Positions 6,810 to 13,773 of a stretch of 61,690 nt of DNA are shown one piece after another; positions within the stretch are counted from its first letter, which is position 1; every line of letters starts with the position of its first letter. A program made the translations under genes and the position numbers. Under the pieces are notes generated by a model. The model was not told the origin of the DNA. It was given only the letters and a program-made list of their open reading frames with translations, and ran no database searches. Origin of the DNA: Tepidiphilus margaritifer DSM 15129 (lineage in GTDB: Bacteria > Pseudomonadota > Gammaproteobacteria > Burkholderiales > Rhodocyclaceae); the NCBI RefSeq assembly GCF_000425565.1, contig NZ_AUDR01000019.1, positions 12,996 to 74,685 of the forward strand, in the 5' to 3' direction.

Positions 6810-6837
6810 TTGCAATTGACGATTGTCGCGTTATAAT
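6810..6837 (+). promoter_or_regulatory. Sigma-70 promoter of the relaxase gene
   Basis: TTGCAA (6810-6815), 16-base spacer, TATAAT (6832-6837), about 30 bases before the relaxase ATG. CAATTGACGATTG overlaps the spacer and could be an operator. AATC repeats follow the -10 box. Confidence 0.65.
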
Positions 6838-6867
6838 GAATCAATCAATCAATTGGAGATAATCGCC

Positions 6868-9348
6868 ATGTTATCTATATCCCCAAAAAGCGCCGCATCG
6901 TCAAAAGCCGCCGAACAGGTATCGGACTACCTTGACGGCGAAAATGCGCGGGAAATCGACGACTATTACGCCGCGGAATCGGGCGGCGACGGCCATTGGC
7001 ACGGCGACGCTAATCTTTTGCAAGCCCTTGGCATCGACCCCGCCATCCAATCGACGGGCGAAGACCGCATCGCGCTAATGCAGGGGCGCGACCCGCAAAC
7101 CGGCGAATACCTCTTGCACTCCCGCGCATCCAGCCGCCGAATGGGATGGGACGCGACTTTTTCCGCCCCGAAAAGCGTATCCGTTGCATGGGGCACCGCG
7201 GACGATTCCATCCGCGCGGCCATCGAGACCGCCCATAAGCACGCCGTCCAGCGCGCCATGCAAGAGGCGGCCAGCATGGTATACACGCGCTCCGGTCATG
7301 GCGGCACGGGGCGCGCACCCGCGGGCGTAATCTGGACATCCCATTTGCATGGCACCAGCCGCGCCCTCGATCCACAATTGCATTCGCATAATTTCCTTTA
7401 CAACATTACCCGAAATGAAAAAGGGGAATTCCGAACTATTGCAGTGGAAGAAGTTTACCGCAATAAACTATATATTGGCGCACTTTACAGAGCAGAATTG
7501 GCCGCCGAATTGAAGAAATTAGGTTTTTCCATCGAAGAGGACGGAAAATCATTTAGGATTGCGGGAATTGGAAAAGAAGTAGAAAAAGAGTTTTCCAAAC
7601 GCCGAATTGCGATACTTTCCGAGGCAGAAAAACGCGGTGTTCACGACGCGCGCGGTATGGAGATCATCACCAAGGCCGGGCGCGCTAAGAAAATCGACGG
7701 CGTAAATTCCCGCGATCTTATGCCCCGTTGGCGCGCCATAGCAAAAGAATTGGGAATGCCGGAAATAGTATCAATCATGGGCGCGCAAAATGAAAGCAAA
7801 ACGTATGATCGAAAAGAATTATACGATCGGTTGACACAAGGGCAATCAACGTTTTCGCAAAGCGACATAAAAAGGGAATTAGCAATCTATGCTCAACATT
7901 GCGGGTTAGGAATCGATTTTGTAAAAGCGGAATATCAAGAAATCTTGAAAGACAAAGAGTTGGTATGCCTAGACGAGAAAAAGGGAATATACAGCACGAA
8001 ATCAATGATTGAAATTGAACGAGATATGATTAATATTGCGCGCCAGATGAAACGTAACATGGCGCACAAAGCAATTGACCCGACGCGCGCCATTGAGGAT
8101 TACGAGCGACGCGCGGGGTATCAAATCAGCGAGGAGCAACGGGCGGCCGTAGCCGAGATGTTGGGCGGCCAGTTAGCAATCGTTCGGGGCGTCGCCGGGG
8201 CCGGAAAAACCACGGCCGCCGCGATTGCACGGGATGCGCTCTCCCGCGAGGGATACCATGTTATTGGGACGGCCATATCAGCCAAGGCTGCCCGAGGGTT
8301 GAGCGAGGCGAGCGACGAGCAGCTAACCATTGCGCGACTTGCGATTGATCTCATCGAGGGGCGGCGCAAGTTATCCAATCGGGACGTAATCATGATCGAC
8401 GAGGCGGGCATGTTGGGTTCGCGCGCCACAAGATATCTATTGTCCGAGGCGGCCAAATCGGGCGCGCGGGTTGTGCTCATCGGGGACGAGAAACAGATAC
8501 AGGCGATCGAGGCGGGCGGGGCTTTTGCGGCTTTGCGCCGCTATGCCGCGACGGGGGCGGAAATCACCGCGATCCGGCGGCAACGACATAGCGATCATGT
8601 GGCCGCCGTCCGGCTGGCGGAGCGGGGCGACATCGCGGGCAGCCTGGGCATTCACGCCAAACTTGGCAACTTGCGGATCGATACCGACAGGGCAAGCGCC
8701 ATCGATCGAGTGGCGGCCGCCTATATCGATCTACGGCTTGGCGGGGCGTCCGCCGAGCAAATCATCGTTACGGCTGCCAACCGCGCAGACGCGGCCGAAA
8801 TTAATAATCGCATCCGCGATGCGCTAGGGATTACCGGGACGGGCACCGAGATCATCGGGCACGAGGGGCAGCGGATCGAAGTATCGGAAAATGATAGAAT
8901 CATATTTAGAAAGAATGACAAGAAAATTGGAGTTGCCAACGGAGACTTGGGAACGGTTGAGAAAATCGAGCAGCAAGGCGGCCAAATCATATTACACGTG
9001 CGCCGAGACCGAGACGGGGCGACAATCCAGATCGATACGGCGCAATATCAGCATATCCAGCATGGATACGCGATGACGGTACACGCAAGCCAGGGCGTCA
9101 CGGTCGATCATGCGATTGCCTACCTATCGGCCGAATCGTCTTTGGCATCGCGGGAATTGGCCTATGTCCAATTATCACGGCATCGGGAATCGATCCAGAT
9201 CATCGGGCACGCGGACGGGGTAGACGAGGCAGAGGCACGGGCAAGGATTGAGCAGGCATACGGCAGGGTAAGCGCTAAATCGACGACGCTCGATTACACC
9301 ATGCAGCAGCAGCAAGCGCAGCAACAGGCGGCGCAGCAAGCGGCATGA
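6868..9348 (+). CDS. MOBF (TrwC/TraI-type) relaxase-helicase
   Basis: The start at 6868 is chosen because TTGGAG lies eight bases before it and MLSISPKS matches the usual N-terminus; an in-frame ATG at 6823 lacks a site. The 826-residue product begins with a TrwC relaxase domain: candidate catalytic Tyr21 and Tyr33/34, then the three-histidine metal site His161, His172, His174 in HGTSRALDPQLHSHNFLYN. A superfamily-1 helicase follows, with Walker A GVAGAGKTT near residue 445, Walker B VIMIDEAGML, and the C-terminal motif GYAMTVHASQGVTVD. A Gln/Ala tail ends it. It nicks oriT, stays on the 5' end and unwinds the strand. Shorter than R388 TrwC (about 966 residues) but all catalytic parts are present. 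Confidence 0.93.
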   Translation: MLSISPKSAASSKAAEQVSDYLDGENAREIDDYYAAESGGDGHWHGDANLLQALGIDPAIQSTGEDRIALMQGRDPQTGEYLLHSRASSRRMGWDATFSAPKSVSVAWGTADDSIRAAIETAHKHAVQRAMQEAASMVYTRSGHGGTGRAPAGVIWTSHLHGTSRALDPQLHSHNFLYNITRNEKGEFRTIAVEEVYRNKLYIGALYRAELAAELKKLGFSIEEDGKSFRIAGIGKEVEKEFSKRRIAILSEAEKRGVHDARGMEIITKAGRAKKIDGVNSRDLMPRWRAIAKELGMPEIVSIMGAQNESKTYDRKELYDRLTQGQSTFSQSDIKRELAIYAQHCGLGIDFVKAEYQEILKDKELVCLDEKKGIYSTKSMIEIERDMINIARQMKRNMAHKAIDPTRAIEDYERRAGYQISEEQRAAVAEMLGGQLAIVRGVAGAGKTTAAAIARDALSREGYHVIGTAISAKAARGLSEASDEQLTIARLAIDLIEGRRKLSNRDVIMIDEAGMLGSRATRYLLSEAAKSGARVVLIGDEKQIQAIEAGGAFAALRRYAATGAEITAIRRQRHSDHVAAVRLAERGDIAGSLGIHAKLGNLRIDTDRASAIDRVAAAYIDLRLGGASAEQIIVTAANRADAAEINNRIRDALGITGTGTEIIGHEGQRIEVSENDRIIFRKNDKKIGVANGDLGTVEKIEQQGGQIILHVRRDRDGATIQIDTAQYQHIQHGYAMTVHASQGVTVDHAIAYLSAESSLASRELAYVQLSRHRESIQIIGHADGVDEAEARARIEQAYGRVSAKSTTLDYTMQQQQAQQQAAQQAA

Positions 9349-9456
9349 CTGGGCAACGGGCAACGTGGGCAAATTGTGGGCAAAATTATTTCCGGACGGA
9401 AACGAAGAACAGGACAGAAACGGGGCAACTCCTCGGGCAAATGGAAAAAGAAAAAG
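9349..9456. repeat. GGGCAAA-family repeat block
   Basis: Contains GGGCAACGGGCAACGTGGGC, then AAACGGGGCAACTCCTCGGGC and AAATGGAAAAAG. The last part is the reverse complement of the block at about 20584-20610 (CCATTTGCCCGAGGAGTTGC), identical over about 22 bases. It abuts the terminator. Confidence 0.7.
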
Positions 9457-9473
9457 GCGGGGTTTTCCCCGCC
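9447..9473 (-). terminator. Rho-independent terminator of the minus-strand transfer operon
   Basis: Minus strand GGCGGGG-AAAA-CCCCGCC followed by TTTTTCTTTTT, immediately after the gene ending at 9498. It separates the converging relaxase and Toprim/coupling-protein units. Confidence 0.85.
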
Positions 9474-9497
9474 TTACAATGAAACCTGAACTAGCGC

Positions 9498-9725
9498 TCA
9501 ACCAAGCAATTCCTTAATGATTTTTCTAGCCGTCAATCCTTTGTCATAAGTAGCGAGCCGCGGATCGTCCGAGATGTATTTTTGGACGATTTGCTCCAAG
9601 TCCGATTCATCAATTTTTCCAATCCCGATCTTCCCCGATACGAGATCATCTATAATTTTTTGCGCGCAAGCGTAAAATACATCGTATTCCGCTTCGTCCA
9701 TCGTCATCATTTCTTCGTTATTCAC
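9498..9725 (-). CDS. Small acidic protein, unknown, GTG start
   Basis: The start is the GTG at 9725, eight bases into the end of the previous gene and preceded by AAAGGAGA; the ATGs downstream (9710 and later) have no ribosome site. The 75-residue product (NNEEMMTMDEAEYDVFYACA onward) is acidic and helical, with no membrane segment or cysteine pair. I do not recognise it. It is the last gene of the coupling protein-Toprim operon, translationally coupled to its neighbour, and is followed by a strong terminator. Confidence 0.6.
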   Translation of the reverse strand: MNNEEMMTMDEAEYDVFYACAQKIIDDLVSGKIGIGKIDESDLEQIVQKYISDDPRLATYDKGLTARKIIKELLG

Positions 9726-10041
9726 GGTTTTCTCCTTTATTGATAATTCTTTCCACATCATTTTGTAGATGGGCGAAAAACAAAACATCATTTTTTCGGC
9801 CGCCAAAAAGTGTCTCAGCGCGCGGCAAAAGCATTTTGTCGCTTTCTGCCAGCCGTATAATATCCCGATCATCCCGCGGCCATCCGTAGCCCATCGAGCA
9901 AATCGCTATTCGGATCGCCACGCCGGGGCGTAAGCCGTAGCCGCCAATGTCCCTTTTCCCGTGGCGGGCAATCAAAACGTTTGCCGCTCGATATATGTCG
10001 CTATCGGACGGCAGGGAATAGGTGTCATCGATCGTCATCAT
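9718..10041 (-). CDS. Hypothetical protein of the transfer operon
   Basis: The product has about 107 residues. AAGGAGC lies seven bases before the ATG at 10041, which is preferred over the ATG at 10047 that touches the ribosome site. The sequence has TIDDTYSLPSDSDIYRAANV, a Gly-rich KRDIGGYGLRPGVAIRIAIC segment, and GYGWPRDDRDIIRLAESDK. It is soluble, mixed-charge and has no motif I can name. It lies between the Toprim gene and the 75-residue protein and overlaps the latter by eight bases, so the three were probably inherited as a unit. Confidence 0.6.
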   Translation of the reverse strand: MMTIDDTYSLPSDSDIYRAANVLIARHGKRDIGGYGLRPGVAIRIAICSMGYGWPRDDRDIIRLAESDKMLLPRAETLFGGRKNDVLFFAHLQNDVERIINKGENRE

Positions 10042-10061
10042 GATCATGCTCCTTGTTGTTT

Positions 10062-10097
10062 GTTACGCTGTCATCGTCAGTTACGCTGTCATCGTCA
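10062..10097. repeat. Perfect 18-bp tandem duplication
   Basis: GTTACGCTGTCATCGTCA occurs twice without a gap (10062-10079, 10080-10097). It overlaps the last five codons of the Toprim gene, whose C-terminus therefore reads MTMTA. Confidence 0.85.
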
Positions 10098-11145
10098 TTT
10101 GGGCTTGGGTTTGATGGGATTCTTCTTTTTTCCATTCGCCCATTTTGTCATCTTCTTTGTATTTTTTAACATCTTCTTCCATTTTCTTTATCTTTTCTTT
10201 CAAATCATCATTCCAGTCCTTATTTACCGGCACTTCCCGTTTTATCGTCATCACCCCACATTCGCGCGCCAAATCGCGCACCTGTTGGCTCATTTTGTCG
10301 CCAGCGGGGTCGTTATCGAGACCTAGCACGATTTCCGCCCCGCGAGAATGGGCTTTTGCGATGAGCGATTTTAGCAATTCCTTTTGCCGTTCGCTCATTG
10401 CCCCGCCAATCGAAACATAGCCGACACTTGCATCGGTTTTTCGCAATTGCGCATGCGACATTGCATCAATTGCAGACTCGGTAATCACGATTTTTTGCGC
10501 TTTCGCGGCATTGGCGGTATACCACAATCCTTTTTCTCCACCAGCCGAAAAACCAGTAAATCCGCGATTTTTGATCTCGTAGCCGGTAATTATTGATGAT
10601 ACTTTTCCATTTACCACCGCCTTCCCGCGATGAGGGAAAATCGCATTTCCGCGATAGTCCGTCAACACCCGATCGGCAAATCTTTCGTCCCGCAAAATGC
10701 CAACTGCGATTTTGCGTTCACCGCGTAAATAATTGTGTTTTCCGTCCGTCGGCCGGAAATTACGCATGTCTTCCTGTATTTTTTCGAGGTTTTTTTCAAC
10801 CACGACTTCTTTTTCTGTTTCCATTTTTTTCTCCTTCGGTCTTCCGACCATTTGTTGGTTGCTTTGGTTAACCCGAATCCCCGAATAATCACGCAGCATT
10901 TTTCTTACTTCACCAAGATTTCCCGCCATTAGATAATCTTGGCAAAAATCAATGATTGTTCCGCCCTTGTCATTCACAAAATCCTTAAAGACGTAATCAT
11001 TTCCAACTTTTCGGACATAAAATTTCCCGCCATGTCCGCGAAGTTCGACCGAATTGGAATAGCGGCGCACAATATTGCAGCCATTGCCCACCATGAAATC
11101 GACCAAATCGATTTCGGTTTTGAATCGTTGCAGTTCTTCGTCCAT
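10081..11145 (-). CDS. Toprim-domain (DUF3991-type) primase-like protein
   Basis: The start at 11145 follows TAGGAG by six bases; an ATG at 11151 would touch the site. The 354-residue product has an N-terminal DnaG/CHC2-like region (IDLVDFMVGNGCNIVRRYSN, then YVFKDFVNDKGGTIIDFCQD) and a middle DUF3991-type domain (RNFRPTDGKHNYLRGERKIA). A C-terminal Toprim domain has Glu in IVITESAIDAM and the Asp pair in EIVLGLDNDPAGDKM. Toprim proteins bind metal for primase or nuclease chemistry. Genes like it accompany MOBF/MOBP relaxases. No IncQ RepB primase is present on the element, so it might prime replication from the RepA/RepC origin or the transferred strand. The last 20 residues look derived from the element's repeat family. 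Confidence 0.8.
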   Translation of the reverse strand: MDEELQRFKTEIDLVDFMVGNGCNIVRRYSNSVELRGHGGKFYVRKVGNDYVFKDFVNDKGGTIIDFCQDYLMAGNLGEVRKMLRDYSGIRVNQSNQQMVGRPKEKKMETEKEVVVEKNLEKIQEDMRNFRPTDGKHNYLRGERKIAVGILRDERFADRVLTDYRGNAIFPHRGKAVVNGKVSSIITGYEIKNRGFTGFSAGGEKGLWYTANAAKAQKIVITESAIDAMSHAQLRKTDASVGYVSIGGAMSERQKELLKSLIAKAHSRGAEIVLGLDNDPAGDKMSQQVRDLARECGVMTIKREVPVNKDWNDDLKEKIKKMEEDVKKYKEDDKMGEWKKEESHQTQAQMTMTA

Positions 11146-11147
11146 GG

Positions 11148-12914
11148 TCATCTCCTAATGACACGATTAACAATCGACGATGACAATGATAGATCGCCAT
11201 TATTGTCAATGTCAACCCCCTCTTGGAAATCTTCGCCAAATGGCGATTGCTCCTCGGCGGGGACGGGCGCGGCGGAAAACGCTGTATTTTCAACGTGTTG
11301 CGGATTTATATTATTTACTTTTGCGAAAGGCACGATGATTTTCGCGGGGCGTCCCTCGACGACCAATAGAATTTCCGGCCCGCGCCGTGTAATCGACAAC
11401 CCCGTAATATCGCTGGGGTCAATAACAGGGGATTCCGCGTAGCTCGACCGATGCTCGATCCCGCGGACACCAATTTGAGTGTCATTCCGTTTGATTAAGC
11501 GCTTGCCAGAATTTACAGATATTTCATGCGCCGATTGCGCGCTCAAACGACCGTAGATAATAGTCTGCTGCACCGACATTTGCGCTCTTCCCGCGTCCCT
11601 GCCATATATATCGATGATCTGCGACGGGTCTTGGGCGGCCACAACCACACGCGCCCCGCGCGAGCGGCCAAATTCTTGCAATTGGCGCACAGGACGGCCA
11701 GTTTCGCGCCCCAATTGGGGATACTCGTCAATGATGATCCACGTTCCAGGCTTACTCGGCGGGATTTCGTTCATTTCCGATCCGCAAATGACACTTGCAA
11801 TCGTTTTCAGGATTGCCCCAAATAGTCCCGCGCCCGCGGCCGAATACCGGGCATCATTTTTGAGGACAAGGATTGGACGCTTGGGGTTGCCCAAAATCCA
11901 ATCGTGCAAAGAGATTTTCGATTTTGCAATGCGATCAGCATTAGCAATTTGATGTATCCATTGTAATGGCGAAGTCATATTTGTAAGGATGTTGAGCGTG
12001 GTAACTACCGGAATGCCCTTGTCATCCATTGTTAGGACGGATGAATTGGCGGGGTAGCCCTCGATTGCAATCCGGCAAAGGGGAATTGGGTCTAATTGCA
12101 GTATGCCAGACAGATCGGAAAAATCCCAATCGGTGCCCTTGGTGCGTTGCAAATACATTATGACACCGGCAAGCGCCGACCTCGCGCCATTGCTGAAAAT
12201 CGGATCGCGGCTTTCGGGCACCCAAGCCGCGGCAATTTCGTGCGCCAATGCCGATGTATTGACGTCTGCCCCGATGCGCCATGCGGTATGTCGCGCGTCC
12301 CACGGCCCCACGATAAGCGCCAAATCCGAGGGAATCCATGCCGCGTAATCGCCCTTGGGATCATGGATGACGATCTTCTCGGCCCGCCTCTTTTTCGCCC
12401 GCGCCTCACGGATACGCTCAATTATCTGTATGATGATGGAATTGATCGTTACGGTTTTGCCGCTCCCCGGCAGCCCCAGGATCAGCATATGCCCCGTTTC
12501 CCGCCGCCTTGACAATACCGCGTCCCCGATTGCTATTCCCCGCCCCGTCGCTCGTATTCCGTCCGCCTCGATTGCCGCGATATCCCGCGCCGTCCCGATC
12601 CTTGGCCCGCGCACGTGTTGCTCAACGGGCACGCCAGCGGTAAGCGACACATAGATCGATACGGCCGCCGCCGTCGCTACAACGGCCGACACGACGATAC
12701 ATAGGCCGACAGGTAATGACGGCAGATTATGACCAACGACGAGCGCCAATGTCTCCACGCATAATCGGCGCACATCATCCCCGACAGCGACATTGCCGCT
12801 AATCGCCATTACGATTAGCCAGACAATCACCCATACAATCCCAGATATTATTATCGATTGTTCGGGCGGCAATCCGCCGACCCCGCGGTCGTTATCATCT
12901 TTTTTCGCGCCCAT
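11148..12914 (-). CDS. Type IV coupling protein (VirD4/TrwB/TraD family)
   Basis: The start at 12914 follows CGGAG; the frame is open to 12959. The product has 588 residues. Two N-terminal membrane helices lie at about 20-40 (IIISGIVWVIVWLIVMAISG) and 65-90. A P-loop ATPase follows: IGTARDIAAIEADG, IAIGDAVLSRRRETGHML, Walker A LGLPGSGKT near residue 145, and Walker B TWIIIDEYPQLGR near residue 400. ARVVVAAQDPSQI is sensor-like. Coupling proteins pass the relaxosome to the secretion channel. It starts a minus-strand operon with the Toprim gene (stop and start interleaved) and is divergent from the IcmV/DotA-like genes, the only other secretion genes here. Confidence 0.9.
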   Translation of the reverse strand: MGAKKDDNDRGVGGLPPEQSIIISGIVWVIVWLIVMAISGNVAVGDDVRRLCVETLALVVGHNLPSLPVGLCIVVSAVVATAAAVSIYVSLTAGVPVEQHVRGPRIGTARDIAAIEADGIRATGRGIAIGDAVLSRRRETGHMLILGLPGSGKTVTINSIIIQIIERIREARAKKRRAEKIVIHDPKGDYAAWIPSDLALIVGPWDARHTAWRIGADVNTSALAHEIAAAWVPESRDPIFSNGARSALAGVIMYLQRTKGTDWDFSDLSGILQLDPIPLCRIAIEGYPANSSVLTMDDKGIPVVTTLNILTNMTSPLQWIHQIANADRIAKSKISLHDWILGNPKRPILVLKNDARYSAAGAGLFGAILKTIASVICGSEMNEIPPSKPGTWIIIDEYPQLGRETGRPVRQLQEFGRSRGARVVVAAQDPSQIIDIYGRDAGRAQMSVQQTIIYGRLSAQSAHEISVNSGKRLIKRNDTQIGVRGIEHRSSYAESPVIDPSDITGLSITRRGPEILLVVEGRPAKIIVPFAKVNNINPQHVENTAFSAAPVPAEEQSPFGEDFQEGVDIDNNGDLSLSSSIVNRVIRR

Positions 12915-12916
12915 GA

Positions 12917-12944
12917 TTGACACTCCGATTAACCATGCTATAAT
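12917..12944 (+). promoter_or_regulatory. Near-consensus promoter for the IcmV/DotA-like operon
   Basis: TTGACA (12917-12922), 16-base spacer, TATAAT (12939-12944). It overlaps the ribosome site and is adjacent to the start codon of the divergent coupling-protein gene. Confidence 0.8.
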
Positions 12945-12947
12945 GCC

Positions 12948-12975
12948 ATTGTAGCACATTCCATCGGAGACGCAA
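12948..12975 (-). promoter_or_regulatory. Divergent promoter for the coupling-protein operon
   Basis: Minus strand TTGCGT (12975-12970), 16-base spacer, TACAAT (12953-12948). The two promoters lie back to back within 60 bp, so the two transfer operons may be co-regulated. Confidence 0.65.
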
Positions 12976-12977
12976 CC

Positions 12978-13277
12978 ATGAGATTAACAGCAACAATCGT
13001 AACCGCTAAAGAGGCAATCGTCGGCGCTTATCGTCGTGTTCGCCAAACCCGATCCGCGGCACGGGCACGAATCGAGCAACAGGCGCGGCAATTCCGGCGA
13101 ACGAAAGGAGCAACGCGATTACGGGCGGCCATATGTTACGCGACCGCTATATATATCGGCACAATCGCATCGACCGGCGGAGTAATCTATATGATTGCCA
13201 CGCTACCGTTTATCGCAGTTTGCATCGCAGGCGCACACTACGATATACGCGCATCGCGCCAAGAAACCCTTATCTAA
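12978..13277 (+). CDS. Small membrane protein upstream of the IcmV/DotA pair
   Basis: A 99-residue protein. The first 48 residues are strongly basic (RRVRQTRSAARARIEQQARQ). One or two hydrophobic helices follow at about 50-88 (AICYATAIYIGTIASTGGVI, then ATLPFIAVCIAGAHYD). The family is unknown. ATCGGAGAC precedes the ATG by seven bases. It is first in the plus-strand operon, 14 bases ahead of the IcmV/TraX-like gene, so an accessory role at the inner membrane is likely. It could also be an exclusion-type protein, but the sequence gives no direct support. Confidence 0.65.
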   Translation: MRLTATIVTAKEAIVGAYRRVRQTRSAARARIEQQARQFRRTKGATRLRAAICYATAIYIGTIASTGGVIYMIATLPFIAVCIAGAHYDIRASRQETLI

Positions 13278-13291
13278 CAAGGAGATACACC

Positions 13292-13759
13292 ATGTTTTCG
13301 CTCATCTTTCCGACCCGCAAAAACATTTCAAAAATTGCGGGGATCGACAACGCTAAAGCAATCGCGGGAAATGTTATTGATTTTCACAAGGCGAACCGCA
13401 AGGCATTGCGCCGATTGATCGCCGAGGCAAAACGCAAGGATTCCCAAAATGATAATACGATAAGCCACGAGGAACTCATGGCGGAATGGGGAATCCATGA
13501 GGGGAATCGAAAATTGATTATAAGAAATTTGCGATTGACACAATTTTTGCTTGCGTTTGCGATTCTGTTTGTATTTTACAACTACGCAACGCTAGATTTT
13601 CGGGATGTTGTAATTAGCAAAATTTCAATAACATTTTTATTTATCGTTTCGCTAATCTACGGGATGATTCAAATCGCGCTAGCGCAATGGCGAATCGAAA
13701 TGATAAAAACACAATCTAATTATCAACCGTTTATTGCTTGGCTGACCGCCAAATCCTGA
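13292..13759 (+). CDS. IcmV/TraX-like inner-membrane protein
   Basis: The start at 13292 follows AAGGAGAT by seven bases. The product has 155 residues: a basic, soluble N-terminus of about 80 residues (KIAGIDNAKAIAGNVIDF, NRKALRRLIAEAKRK), two membrane helices at about 87-104 and 112-132 (FLLAFAILFVFYNY; ITFLFIVSLIYGMIQIALAQ) and a short C-terminus QWRIEMIKTQSNYQPFIAWL. Length, topology and the ending resemble IcmV of Legionella and the C-terminal part of IncI TraX. The gene is followed 14 bases later by a DotA/TraY homologue, as TraX precedes TraY on IncI plasmids. The name rests on topology and context. Confidence 0.6.
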   Translation: MFSLIFPTRKNISKIAGIDNAKAIAGNVIDFHKANRKALRRLIAEAKRKDSQNDNTISHEELMAEWGIHEGNRKLIIRNLRLTQFLLAFAILFVFYNYATLDFRDVVISKISITFLFIVSLIYGMIQIALAQWRIEMIKTQSNYQPFIAWLTAKS

Positions 13760-13773
13760 TAAGGAGACCCATC

